From NCBI GenBank assembly GCA_049965455.1, contig JBMFWH010000011.1:1-35650 (forward strand): a stretch of 35,650 nucleotides of DNA. The letters run 5' to 3'. The DNA is from JAVRLB01 sp049965455 (GTDB lineage Archaea; Thermoplasmatota; Thermoplasmata; Thermoplasmatales; ARK-15). The notes under the pieces are model-generated. The model saw only the letters and a list, made by a program, of their open reading frames with translations, made no database searches and had not been told where the DNA came from. This document shows, piece after piece, positions 7,456-16,060 of the stretch. Positions within the stretch are counted from its first letter, which is position 1. Every line of letters starts with the position of its first letter. A program made the position numbers and the translations under genes.

Positions 7456-8220
7456 TTATTGTGGTGGAGTTCTTGATCTTCCTATTCCCAGTCTACCTCT
7501 TCTCGTCAAAATAGCTCCAAACACCAGCAAAACATAAAGCACTTCCGCAAATATGAATAAGTAAACGGATAAGGGCTCAACATAATAGCTAAAGTTTACA
7601 TTATAGACCATGTTCTGAAAACTGCTTTTGGAAATTAATATGGGGCCGAGCAACAATGTGTAAGTTCTGTTCTGCGTCACGTTTATCTCTATCAAATATT
7701 TATTTTGATAGGCTGTAAGGTTAGTCAAAACAAGCGAGAAAGTATAGTTTTTATTTGAATAGTCACTGTATGGAACCGTTACATTGTACAGATGTACTGG
7801 CAATGAATCAAGACTGGATAATTTAGATACATTAAATGTTGTGTTCGTGCTTAGTTTTGAGATATAAGTGATCGTATATGTCGTGGCGGAGGTGGAAATA
7901 TATGGGTTAACAGTGATGTTCGTCAAGTTCTGAGGAGAGTTTGTGCTGTATGATGGCTTTGATAAAGAGTTCATCGCTTCAGATGTTATGATGGGTGTAA
8001 GCACTGCCATCATCAAAAAAATTCCGATTACGAGCGCTATTGATCCTATTATCAGCCTGGGTTTCGTTTTCCAGATCTTTAAGTAATGCAATGTCAAAAG
8101 CATCACAAATGGAAGTACTAGATATGCAATAGTGGCAAATAACATTAAAAATACGAATACTATCAATAATAGCACCAGCATCAAAAGCGCAAATATGTAT
8201 TTATTTAAAAATTGAGCCAT
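7456..8220 (-). CDS. Membrane protein with extracytoplasmic domain, unknown function
   Basis: The 254-residue protein has three N-terminal hydrophobic helices (about 8-30, 30-46 and 56-75), a Ser/Thr/Asn-rich domain (about 85-215) with several N-linked glycosylation sequons (NLT, NIT, NTT, NVS, NLT, NVT), and a C-terminal helix (about 218-240) ending in a short basic, Arg-rich tail. This suggests an exposed domain anchored by helices at both ends. I do not recognise a family. A TATA-like tttaaata about 24 bases before the ATG suggests a leaderless transcript. That promoter lies over the stop region of ileS, which runs in the same direction. Confidence 0.7.
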   Translation of the reverse strand: MAQFLNKYIFALLMLVLLLIVFVFLMLFATIAYLVLPFVMLLTLHYLKIWKTKPRLIIGSIALVIGIFLMMAVLTPIITSEAMNSLSKPSYSTNSPQNLTNITVNPYISTSATTYTITYISKLSTNTTFNVSKLSSLDSLPVHLYNVTVPYSDYSNKNYTFSLVLTNLTAYQNKYLIEINVTQNRTYTLLLGPILISKSSFQNMVYNVNFSYYVEPLSVYLFIFAEVLYVLLVFGAILTRRGRLGIGRSRTPPQ

Positions 8221-8246
8221 TGCATTACTATATATATCTCTATTAT

Positions 8247-11200
8247 TTAAATTCTTTTTATGGTAATCTTCAGCCTTTTATCCTCAATGTTCCAGTCTTT
8301 CGAATACCCTTCTCCCTGCCCAAATTCTATAGATTCTGACAGGGACTCTCTCATCATATACTCTTTAAATTTCTGAACTGCCGCAGTAATATCTGGATCT
8401 GCAGCATCTATCACAATCCTTATGTTCTCAGAGTATCCTAGCAATAGATCCTTTCGCATAGTCTGAACTCTTCTCAGGATTTCATGAGCCAGCCCCTCGA
8501 GGTACAGAGACTGGTCTATTTCGGTGTTGATAGTGACCTCTATGTCTTTATCTGCCTGTACCATATAGTTGGGCAATGGTACCTTGTTTATGATCAGGTC
8601 TGATTGCTCTAGGATATTTCCATTCACTTCGAGTCTACCCTCTTTCTCCAATGTATTGATGGCTTTATCTACATCTAAAGTTTCTATTTCTTGCTTGATC
8701 TGGTCCAGGTTATTCTTGAATTTGGGGCCTGCATTCTTGAAATTCAGGGATATTTTTAAAGTGTAGGATTTATAGGGAATGTCTGAAATAATTATGTTTT
8801 TAGCATTTACCTCTTCTGCAATGATCTCTTTCATCTTATTCCCGATCTCATTATGCGCTGAATAAACTATGATCTCTTTGATTGGCTGCCTCAATTTTAT
8901 ATTGGCCAGCTGCCTTGCTCTTCTGCCCAATTCTGTGACTTTTATGGCTATGGCCATCTCATTCTCCAACGTGCTATTGATTTTGCCAGCATCTGAAACT
9001 GGATATGGCTCTAAGTGTACAGATTCCTTGCCCGTAAGGTCCTGATAAAGACGGTCTGCTATGAACGGTGTGAATGGAGCAAGTATTTTAGAAAATGTGG
9101 TTAATACCTCATAAAGGGTTGTATAACCTTCTTTTTTGTCCTCGGTCATCAATTCATCCCAGAACCTGCGCCTGGATCTTCTCAGATACCAGTTGCTCAG
9201 GTTATCAATAAACTCTTCTATGACCAATACTGCTTTATGTGGTTCGTATTGGTCCATATATTCCCTCACTTGCGCAATCATACTGTTCAATCTTGATATG
9301 ATCCACAGGTCCAGGCTATTGTGCAGCTCTACATCTTTTCCAGGCTCAAAGTGATCTAATGAAGCGTTGTTTACAAAAAATAGATATACGTTCCACAGGA
9401 CATCAATAGTTTTAGACTTATATTCGCTGATAAGGTCAATGCCCACCCTCTTATCTTTCCACATAGGTGTAGAATATAAATATAATCTCAGAGCATCTGC
9501 TCCAATCTTGTCCATGATCTCTACCGGATCCTGTGCATCTCCTTTGCTCTTACTCATTTTCTCTCCTTTCTGGTTCAGTACAAAGCCGAGAGTATATACG
9601 TTTTTAAACGCGTTGCTGTTGAATAATATGTTGTTTATTACATGCAACGTATAGAACCAGCCACGGGTCTGGTCAATTGCTTCGGTAATAAAATCAACAG
9701 GAAAGGACTCTTTAAATTCTGAGCTATGCTCAAATGGATAATGAAACTGTGCAAACGGTGCAGATCCAGAATCGAACCATCCATCAATCGTGTAAGGTTC
9801 TCTCTTCATCAATTCACCGCATTCACATTTTAGCATGATGTCATCAACATTGGGTCTGTGAGGATCAAACTGCTCTGGAAAATTTATCGCGTTAGACTTC
9901 AATTCTTTAAAGCTTCCAACTATTTTATAGTGCCCGTTTTTACAGTGCCATAATGGCAGCGGTGTTCCCCAGTACCGCTCCCTGCTCAAAGCCCAGTCTT
10001 TTGCCTCTTTTAAAAAGTTGCCAAATCTTCCATTTTTCAAGTGCGCTGGAATCCAGTTAATATTCTCGTTCGTAGAAATCAGAGAGTCTCTAATCTCAGA
10101 AACTTTGATAAACCATGTATCCAGTGCAAAATATAGCAAAGGTGTGTCACAGCGCCAGCAAAATGGATAAACATGTTTTATTTTGCTGGACTTGTAAAGC
10201 TTATGCTCTGATTTAAGATGCTTTATGATCTCTCTGTCAGCATCCTTTACAAACATGTCTTTCCATGGCCCTACTGTGAATTTACCCTCTGTGCTAAGTG
10301 GATTAATCAGCTGGATCCTTTCTCTCTTTGCAATTTCAAAATCATCTATACCAAATGCGGGTGCAACGTGTACTATGCCGGTTCCTTCTTCAGTGCTCAC
10401 AAATGATCCTGATACGACGTAAAAAGCATTTTCTCTATACTCTTGAATATCTATCAAGCGCTCATATCTCATACCTACCAGCTGGGACCCTTTCAGTTCT
10501 TTCAGTATCTTATATTTTTCAAATATCGAAGATGCCAGTACTTTGGCCAGATAGTATATCTCTCCTTCAGCCTCTATTTTCACATACTCTATATTTTCGT
10601 TTACAGCCAGAAGCAGATTAGATGGTAGAGTCCAAGGGGTGGTGGTCCAAACTAAAAAATAGCTGTCTTCTCCAACAACCTTAAATTTTATGTACACTGA
10701 AGGATCTTCTGTTTCTTTGTATCCCTGCGCAACTTCATGGCTGCTAAGCGGGGTACCGCAGCGTGGACAGTAAGGCACAACCTTATAGTCTTTAACAAGC
10801 AATCCTTTATTCCAGATCTCTTTCAGAGCCCACCATACGCTTTCTATATAGTTATTGTTCATAGTAATGTACGCATTTTCAAAATCTATCCAGAACCCAA
10901 TTCTCTTACTCATGCGCTCCCATTCATCCTTATATTTGAATACGCTGGCCCTGCATTTTTCATTAAACTCTTTTACGCCATACTGCTCAATTTCCCGTTT
11001 AGAGTTTATTTTTAACAACTTTTCGATCTCGAGCTCTACAGGCAATCCGTGACAATCCCAGCCGGCAATGTAAGGATATATGTTCTTGCCCTGCATTGCA
11101 TTATATCGGATAAATAGATCTTTCGAAGATCTAGTAAGTGCATGGCCAATATGTGGATGTCCGTTCGCTGTAGGAGGCCCTTCAAGAAATATGTACTTTT

Positions 11201-11315
11201 TATTATTTTTGTTTAAGGTTCTTAGCTTGTCGAAAATACTGTTTTTGGCCCAGTAGTCAAGCATCTGCTGTTCCATCTTTGGATTGTCTAGTTTTGTATC
11301 TATAGATTTAAACAT
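8247..11315 (-). CDS. ileS: Isoleucyl-tRNA synthetase
   Basis: The 1022-residue class Ia synthetase charges tRNA-Ile. The HIGH signature is present as HPHIGH (53-58) and the KMSKS loop as EKMSKSKG (about residue 585). A CP1 editing domain with the GTGIVHVAPAFG stretch lies between them, so valine hydrolysis should be intact. Cysteine pairs CPRCG and CECG resemble the zinc-binding knuckles of this class. The C terminus is the longer archaeal/eukaryotic type. A tttaaata box about 25 bases before the ATG (11338-11346) implies a leaderless or nearly leaderless mRNA. It is not frameshifted and shows no mutation at the motifs. Confidence 0.96.
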   Translation of the reverse strand: MFKSIDTKLDNPKMEQQMLDYWAKNSIFDKLRTLNKNNKKYIFLEGPPTANGHPHIGHALTRSSKDLFIRYNAMQGKNIYPYIAGWDCHGLPVELEIEKLLKINSKREIEQYGVKEFNEKCRASVFKYKDEWERMSKRIGFWIDFENAYITMNNNYIESVWWALKEIWNKGLLVKDYKVVPYCPRCGTPLSSHEVAQGYKETEDPSVYIKFKVVGEDSYFLVWTTTPWTLPSNLLLAVNENIEYVKIEAEGEIYYLAKVLASSIFEKYKILKELKGSQLVGMRYERLIDIQEYRENAFYVVSGSFVSTEEGTGIVHVAPAFGIDDFEIAKRERIQLINPLSTEGKFTVGPWKDMFVKDADREIIKHLKSEHKLYKSSKIKHVYPFCWRCDTPLLYFALDTWFIKVSEIRDSLISTNENINWIPAHLKNGRFGNFLKEAKDWALSRERYWGTPLPLWHCKNGHYKIVGSFKELKSNAINFPEQFDPHRPNVDDIMLKCECGELMKREPYTIDGWFDSGSAPFAQFHYPFEHSSEFKESFPVDFITEAIDQTRGWFYTLHVINNILFNSNAFKNVYTLGFVLNQKGEKMSKSKGDAQDPVEIMDKIGADALRLYLYSTPMWKDKRVGIDLISEYKSKTIDVLWNVYLFFVNNASLDHFEPGKDVELHNSLDLWIISRLNSMIAQVREYMDQYEPHKAVLVIEEFIDNLSNWYLRRSRRRFWDELMTEDKKEGYTTLYEVLTTFSKILAPFTPFIADRLYQDLTGKESVHLEPYPVSDAGKINSTLENEMAIAIKVTELGRRARQLANIKLRQPIKEIIVYSAHNEIGNKMKEIIAEEVNAKNIIISDIPYKSYTLKISLNFKNAGPKFKNNLDQIKQEIETLDVDKAINTLEKEGRLEVNGNILEQSDLIINKVPLPNYMVQADKDIEVTINTEIDQSLYLEGLAHEILRRVQTMRKDLLLGYSENIRIVIDAADPDITAAVQKFKEYMMRESLSESIEFGQGEGYSKDWNIEDKRLKITIKRI

Positions 11316-11398
11316 TGGAAAAACACTAATTCACTGTTATTTAAATATTTTATGGTATTGATTTTGCAATTTTTCAATATCGTTCCCTCATCCTCCAG

Positions 11399-11524
11399 CT
11401 AACGCATGACAATTCCAGTTTCAAAGACTGGATTTGTCATTTCGGGTACTGCCCGGATCAAGTGTATGAGTTCTGGCCCCTTACTTTCTTTCAACCCAAT
11501 ATTACGGACATTGATCGTCGCCAT
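11399..11524 (-). pseudogene. C-terminal remnant of an IS200/IS605-type TnpB
   Basis: A 41-codon minus-strand frame ends at a TAG (11399-11401). Its product, with ATINVRNIGLKES near the start and ending ETGIVMR, resembles the extreme C terminus of TnpB proteins, just after the last RuvC Asp (the usual D-x-N-A-x-x-N-I-R-x-x-G-L pattern). The catalytic part is gone. A stable hairpin (11408-11438) overlaps the frame's end, as found at the right ends of IS605-group elements. No TnpA gene is present. Recognition is by motif and so moderate. Confidence 0.5.
11408..11438. repeat. Hairpin at the end of the TnpB remnant
   Basis: The arms 11408-11419 and 11427-11438 are inverted repeats matching at 11 of 12 positions, separated by seven bases. 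This is probably the right-end hairpin of a decayed IS200/IS605 element. Confidence 0.65.
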
Positions 11525-11659
11525 GAAACTGTAAGAAAATATGATCAAATTCTGAATATAATCATCCATTATGCCCTTTTAGCACACTTTCAAATCTTAA
11601 AATTTATTTTGCATTAAAAACACTATATTTATATCTGTTTATTAATTTTATCATACTGG

Positions 11660-12619
11660 ATGAAAAGTAAATATGTTTCAATTAAAGACTCGGACGTTGA
11701 GCAAACCCTGAAGATGTTGAAAGATGCTAAACTGTTAAATTATGGCTTAAAATTTAAAAAAAAAGAAGGATATGTTAAAATCCCGGTTTTAGAATCTGAT
11801 TCCGAGTATGAAGATTTTGAATTGTCTGTAACTGATAATAATTACAAACATCATTTGAATATTCCAGAAGAACTGCATAAATTGTTACCAACTTCTTTCG
11901 ATGTAATAGGAGACATTGCAATCATAAAAATTCCAGACTCATTGTCAGGTTATAAAAAAGACATTGCAGAAGCTATATGCACCGTAAACAAGCATATTAA
12001 AAGAGTTGCCGAAGATCGAGGCGTCAAAGGTGAATTTAGAGTCAGAGATCTAAATATTTTAAAGGGCCAAGATCTGATCACTGTGCATAGAGAAAATGGC
12101 ATAAGAATAAAGGTAGATCTGGACAAAACCTATTTTTCGCCGCGCCTCGCAAATGAAAGGTCAATTATAGCCTCACAGATTCAGAATAATGAAACAATTT
12201 TAGATATGTTCTGTGGAGTGGGCCCGTTCTCTTTGGCTATCGCAAAATCTAAAAATGCTAAAATCTATGCTGTAGATAAAAATCCATTCGCGATCGAATA
12301 TCTAAAAGAAAACATTGCGCTGAATAAAGTATCAAATATAGTGCCTATTCTTGGGGACGCAAATGAAGTATGCAAGAATCTGGACAAAGTGGATAGGATT
12401 ATAATGAACAATCCTCATCACTCACTTGATTTCTTGGATCAAGCATTGAAAATAGCAAAACAGTGTATCTATCTTTACATAATTACGAATGATAGTGCCC
12501 GTATATTAGATATCCTGAACTCAAAAATTAAAAATTTCAAATACAATATCAGACTCGTTCATGATTATTCTCCTTCTGAGGCCTTATACTGCTTTGAGAT
12601 CTATTTTTATTCACTTTAA
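11660..12619 (+). CDS. trm5: tRNA (guanine37-N1)-methyltransferase, Trm5 family
   Basis: The 319-residue SAM-dependent methyltransferase has an N-terminal substrate-recognition region (about 1-150) and a Rossmann methyltransferase domain. The SAM site is DMFCGVGPFSLAIAKS (about 179-194), followed by the acidic AVDKNP. The catalytic-loop motif is NNPHHS in place of the more common N-L-P. YFSPRLANER preceding the SAM site matches the Trm5 group. The enzyme would methylate G37 next to the anticodon to prevent frameshifting. The related Trm5/Tyw2 branch cannot be fully excluded. A TATA box about 28 bases upstream suggests a leaderless mRNA. The 3' end overlaps the convergent fttA gene by nine bases. 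Confidence 0.82.
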   Translation: MKSKYVSIKDSDVEQTLKMLKDAKLLNYGLKFKKKEGYVKIPVLESDSEYEDFELSVTDNNYKHHLNIPEELHKLLPTSFDVIGDIAIIKIPDSLSGYKKDIAEAICTVNKHIKRVAEDRGVKGEFRVRDLNILKGQDLITVHRENGIRIKVDLDKTYFSPRLANERSIIASQIQNNETILDMFCGVGPFSLAIAKSKNAKIYAVDKNPFAIEYLKENIALNKVSNIVPILGDANEVCKNLDKVDRIIMNNPHHSLDFLDQALKIAKQCIYLYIITNDSARILDILNSKIKNFKYNIRLVHDYSPSEALYCFEIYFYSL

Positions 12620-14575
12620 ACGAAGCGTGTCCAGATTTTGCATAGAAAAACTTTCAATATTGTATCTTCTGTTTACAGTTCTAGCAAGATCTATGCAGTT
12701 TTCAGCATCGCCATGGCACGTAATCACGCGGTCAGGCCTTGATGATAAAGAGGATATGTACTGTATCAGCTGCTTACGATCTGAATGTCCTGAAAAACCG
12801 TCTATAGTAGCAATTTCCATATTAATCGGTATCTTTATCATTTTGCCATGATCTGATAACGTCACCTCTTTCTCTCCCTTCTGTATTCTCCTTCCAAAGG
12901 TGCCTTCAGCCTGATATCCTACAAAGACCAGCGCGTTTATCGGATCTTGAGCCAGGTACTTGAAGTACTCTATTATTGGACCCCCATTCATCATTCCTGC
13001 TGTTGCGAGTATTACTGCTGGTGCAGGATCATTTACAATCGTAGATCTTCGCTCAGAATTATCAACTCTTACGAATACGTCCGACAAAAATGGATTTTCT
13101 TTTTTGTGAAATATTGATTCCCTGAGTTCTTTGTTCAAATATTCAGGGTAAGCTGCATGAATTGCTGTTGCTTCCCAGATCATGCCGTCTAGATAAACCG
13201 GTATCTTAGGTATCTGACCATTTCTTATTCCCTCTTCAAGAACTAACATCACTTCCTGAGACCTTCCAACCGCAAATACTGGGACCAGTACCTTTCCGCC
13301 TTTCTCTATAACCCTGGAAACCAGGTTTTTCAGGTTATCTCCCGCTTCTTTTCTGCTCGGCTGGTAATCAGTGTGCCCTGCATATGTAGACTCAATAACT
13401 AGAGTCTCTACCCTTGGAAACTTGGTGTTTGCAGCATTGAATAACCATGATTTCTCATACTTAAGATCCCCTGTAAATACTATATTATATAATCCCTCTC
13501 CAATATGCAAGTGTACCTGCGCAGATCCAAGTATGTGGCCTGCATTCTGAAAAGTTAATCTTACATCTTTTGTGATGTCCGTCGTTTCTCCGTACTCTAC
13601 AGTTATCGTTCTTTTTAGCATCTCTTTTATGTCTTTGGAATCGTATGGCACTTTCTCTCCTTCTGCGTGCGTGAGTTTCAAGTAATCAGTAAGTAACAGC
13701 GTGGTAAGATCCCTGGTCGGAGGTGTCAGGTAAATAGGACCACGATAATTATGCTTATACAAAAATGGTATTAGACCAGAATGGTCTATATGCGCATGTG
13801 TAAGCACCACGGCGTCTATGGTCTCAAAAGGATTAAACTCTCCTTTCCTGTTGCTTGAAACACTTTGTGTCCAAACCTCTGGGACATATAAATAAGGTAT
13901 GCCCGCCCATGGCTCGTCCGATTTTATGACGCTCACGTTCAGCCCGCAATCTACCAGTATCTTGCTATTTCTGGTCATTATCAGGCTTGAACTTCTGCCC
14001 ACTTCTCTGAACCCTCCAAGAGCTAAAATACGTACCCAGTTCTCACCACTTAATGGTGGAGAATTTAATTTGATCCCCAAATCTTTTAAAAATTGCTTCC
14101 TTTCATCTTTCACTATCTTCAAATACTCCCGAATTTCTCGAACTGTTAAAGATGGAATAGGTGGCGCTCTAACTACTTTAGGAGACCAGTGCACTCTTTT
14201 CTTAATTTCATTGAGCAAATATCCATCTTTGCCTATCACTATTCCCGGCGCATCTGCTTCTATGAGTGCTTCGCTGTTTTCTTGATCAAAAAATATGTTA
14301 ACTATACCGCCTTCTTCCGGCACTATTTTTAGTATTTCAGCTCTAGCTTCTTCTTCTGGCATTAACAGAGAAGGATCCGGTCTTATAGAAACCCTTCTTC
14401 GAATAGTCTGCGCTATTTTCTTTACCGTATCAGGATTGCTGGAAAAATAGTCAATGTCTTTAGTATATACTACAATCACAGAGCCTTCGAAATCTATAGA
14501 CGTTATAGATACTCCATGTGCATTATCTTCTACTGCGTTTCTCGTCTGTTTTAAAATATCTTCCCACTCAGCCAT
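12611..14575 (-). CDS. fttA: aCPSF1/FttA beta-CASP ribonuclease, transcription termination factor
   Basis: The 654-residue protein has two N-terminal KH-type RNA-binding segments (about 1-145, with GIVIGKDGYLL), a metallo-beta-lactamase domain whose zinc motif THAHIDH sits near residue 258, a beta-CASP insert and the closing CHGDAEN motif near the C terminus. This architecture is unique to archaeal aCPSF1, the homologue of eukaryotic CPSF73. It cleaves nascent RNA at U-rich sites and ends transcription together with RNA polymerase. GGTG about nine bases before the ATG supports the start. It lies 64 bases downstream of the proteasome beta gene on the same strand. Its stop overlaps trm5. Confidence 0.95.
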   Translation of the reverse strand: MAEWEDILKQTRNAVEDNAHGVSITSIDFEGSVIVVYTKDIDYFSSNPDTVKKIAQTIRRRVSIRPDPSLLMPEEEARAEILKIVPEEGGIVNIFFDQENSEALIEADAPGIVIGKDGYLLNEIKKRVHWSPKVVRAPPIPSLTVREIREYLKIVKDERKQFLKDLGIKLNSPPLSGENWVRILALGGFREVGRSSSLIMTRNSKILVDCGLNVSVIKSDEPWAGIPYLYVPEVWTQSVSSNRKGEFNPFETIDAVVLTHAHIDHSGLIPFLYKHNYRGPIYLTPPTRDLTTLLLTDYLKLTHAEGEKVPYDSKDIKEMLKRTITVEYGETTDITKDVRLTFQNAGHILGSAQVHLHIGEGLYNIVFTGDLKYEKSWLFNAANTKFPRVETLVIESTYAGHTDYQPSRKEAGDNLKNLVSRVIEKGGKVLVPVFAVGRSQEVMLVLEEGIRNGQIPKIPVYLDGMIWEATAIHAAYPEYLNKELRESIFHKKENPFLSDVFVRVDNSERRSTIVNDPAPAVILATAGMMNGGPIIEYFKYLAQDPINALVFVGYQAEGTFGRRIQKGEKEVTLSDHGKMIKIPINMEIATIDGFSGHSDRKQLIQYISSLSSRPDRVITCHGDAENCIDLARTVNRRYNIESFSMQNLDTLRLK

Positions 14576-14584
14576 AATAAAATC

Positions 14585-14639
14585 TACACCTTTTTTTTAG
14601 TTTTTTAAAAAAATTAAAGTAATAATTTAAAAAATTTTT
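14585..14639 (-). terminator. U-rich termination region after the proteasome gene
   Basis: The gap between the proteasome stop and the fttA start contains three long T tracts when read on the minus strand. Such U tracts are the signal used for archaeal termination and are the class of site recognised by FttA itself. The last of the gap carries the GGTG ribosome site of fttA. This is inferred from composition only. Confidence 0.4.
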
Positions 14640-15275
14640 TTAAATCAGTTTTAATTTTTTCATCCTCCGTTTAATTTCATCATCATCAAATTGCACAAAC
14701 CCTGCGTTTTGAGTGATTGTAGCTATTGCAGGTCCATCTCCAGATGCAGAATCACGCTTCATTGCTGCGCTGATTCCCCTGATTGCTAAATTTACAGCAT
14801 CGTCAAGCGATGTGTCTTCTGTAAAATTGTCTTCCAGTACACCATATACAAACATAGACCCCGATCCTGTAGACACAAACTTATCCTCTATTGCCCCACC
14901 AGCAAGGTCTATGCCAAAAACATGGTACCCTTTATTATCATACCCACCCAATATCAAGCTTACCCAGTATGGATAAAATCTGCTCTGATTTAACCAGTTT
15001 GACAATAAAGTTGCAGCACCCTGTACTGACATAAGTGTCTTGTTTTTCAAATGATACAGTTCAATTTCAGCTTTTAGATACCTTGTTAAATTTTGTAGAT
15101 CCCCCACCGACCCAGCAGTTGTAAGACCCAAATTACGCTCTATAATATACAGTTTCTGTGCATTTTTATGTGCAATGAAAGTATCCATAGTAGCCCTGTG
15201 CTCAGTCCCAAGGACAACACCATCTTTTGTTACAATACCCACTGTAGTGGTTCCTGTTTTTAATTCTCCATTCAT
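14640..15275 (-). CDS. psmB: 20S proteasome beta subunit
   Basis: This N-terminal-nucleophile threonine protease has 211 residues. The chosen ATG at 15275 follows a GGGTG ribosome site and gives an eight-residue propeptide, MNGELKTG, cut before Thr9 of TTTVGIV. The length and the LxTG/TTTVG junction match the classic Thermoplasma acidophilum beta subunit. An in-frame GTG at 15284 overlaps the ribosome site and is a poorer start. Catalytic partners are visible as Asp in ATMD, Lys in AHKNAQKLY and the SGSGS stretch. The subunit assembles with an alpha subunit that is not in this window. Confidence 0.95.
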   Translation of the reverse strand: MNGELKTGTTTVGIVTKDGVVLGTEHRATMDTFIAHKNAQKLYIIERNLGLTTAGSVGDLQNLTRYLKAEIELYHLKNKTLMSVQGAATLLSNWLNQSRFYPYWVSLILGGYDNKGYHVFGIDLAGGAIEDKFVSTGSGSMFVYGVLEDNFTEDTSLDDAVNLAIRGISAAMKRDSASGDGPAIATITQNAGFVQFDDDEIKRRMKKLKLI

Positions 15276-15339
15276 ATTAAACACCCTTTATTAAAAATCT
15301 GTGTTAATCTATTATTATTTCACTGTATATAAATGTTTT

Positions 15340-15529
15340 CCAAGATTGTAACTGGTCACGATCATGAAGTGGCGATATAACAGAAAGTTCCTTTAATACA
15401 ATATATTCTAAATTTATTATTATTACAAAATAAAATATATTATCTATCCTTTAAATAAGGTAAAAATTACGCATAATACTAGCTTTTATGAAAATTTAAC
15501 TTCATAATCGTGACCAGTTACCCAAGATT
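15340..15529. mobile_element. Intact MITE-like element with 23-bp inverted ends and 8-bp target duplication
   Basis: The element spans 15348-15521 (174 bp). Its ends, 15348-15370 and 15499-15521, are inverted repeats matching at 22 of 23 positions and beginning gtaactggtcacgat. Both sides are flanked by the perfect 8-bp duplication ccaagatt (15340-15347 and 15522-15529), direct evidence of transposition. It has no coding capacity beyond a few codons. The interior is AT-rich and carries a tttaaata box (about 15451-15458) about 27 bases before an ATG (15488-15490). A second, left-truncated copy lies at 64-208. An 8-bp duplication implies movement by a transposase encoded elsewhere, not by the IS630 in this window, which targets TA. 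Confidence 0.92.
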
Positions 15530-15603
15530 TTGCGTATCTGCTCAAGATATCTAATAAATAATATGGAGGATACCCTATTTACCAAGGCATCGGTATTCCC
15601 TGA

Positions 15604-15744
15604 CTAATAGAGCATATCTATGTTTGTATGATCAATTGCATCATCCCTACTTTTATCATTCGCCTCTTCGTTAATATTTATCGCCGCTTTCAAATCTCTA
15701 TACCTTGTCAAGCCATGTATCAGAATTTTAGATTTGTCTGTTTT
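15604..15744 (-). pseudogene. TnpB-like C-terminal remnant
   Basis: A 46-codon minus-strand frame lies between two stops and contains YRDLKAAININEEANDKSRD, which follows the D-R-D-x-N-A-A-x-N-I pattern around the last RuvC Asp of TnpB proteins. No start codon or upstream domain is left. It is a degraded fragment next to the MITE and tRNA-Gln, supporting repeated insertion in this interval. Recognition is by motif only. Confidence 0.42.
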
Positions 15745-15956
15745 CTATGCGCATTACAGTTTTGCTGAAACTGCTGTTTTGATCATTACTTATATAATAA
15801 TATTTTGTATGTAGGTAAGTGCGTTTATTTTTATATCTAAAGATCGGAGCATTAATCCCAAAAACTACTAATTTTTTCTTTGCCTCTCCTCTAAACCATA
15901 TATATTACAGTATTTCTAAAGTTTTTTAATGACTCTCCATTGCATAACATAAAGAG

Positions 15957-15964
15957 TTATATAG
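15957..15964 (+). promoter_or_regulatory. TATA box of tRNA-Gln
   Basis: The sequence ttatatag is centred about 27 bases upstream of the first tRNA base at 15988, the usual archaeal box A spacing. Confidence 0.65.
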
Positions 15965-15987
15965 TGAAAATCTTTTATCTATTCTAT

Positions 15988-16060
15988 AGCCCCGTGGTGT
16001 AGCGGCCAAGCATAATGGGCTCTGGACCCATCGACAGCAGTTCGAATCTGCTCGGGGCTG
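15988..16060 (+). tRNA. trnQ: tRNA-Gln, anticodon CTG
   Basis: A 73-base cloverleaf can be folded. The acceptor stem AGCCCCG pairs with CGGGGCT (16053-16059), the T arm AGCAG/CTGCT closes the loop ttcgaat, and the anticodon stem TGGG/CCCA encloses the loop ctctgga with anticodon CTG at 16022-16024. The discriminator base is G (16060). No intron is seen and CCA is not encoded. The gene ends directly against a headless protein-coding remnant, so its 3' end is a probable recombination site. Confidence 0.93.

Larger units (their letters stand above)
11316..11659. other. Divergent intergenic region between ileS and trm5
   Basis: This gap carries the ileS promoter at its left end, a TnpB remnant with a hairpin (11399-11524), and the trm5 promoter at its right end (tatatttatat, about 11625-11635, about 28 bases before the trm5 ATG). 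Nothing else is recognisable. Confidence 0.7.
15530..15987. other. Gene-poor region between the MITE and tRNA-Gln
   Basis: About 460 bases without an intact gene. It contains a TnpB remnant on the minus strand (15604-15744) and the tRNA-Gln promoter at its right end. The remainder shows no recognisable coding or structural signal. Confidence 0.6.

Noticed and set aside
12561..12851. Frames opposite fttA, ileS, korA and other large genes
   Set aside because: They run antisense to well-supported genes, have no ribosome sites and look like composition artefacts.
16015..16060. ATG-started 112-residue frame beginning inside the tRNA
   Set aside because: The first 15 codons are tRNA-Gln sequence. 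Only the part after the tRNA looks like protein, so it is treated as a truncated pseudogene.
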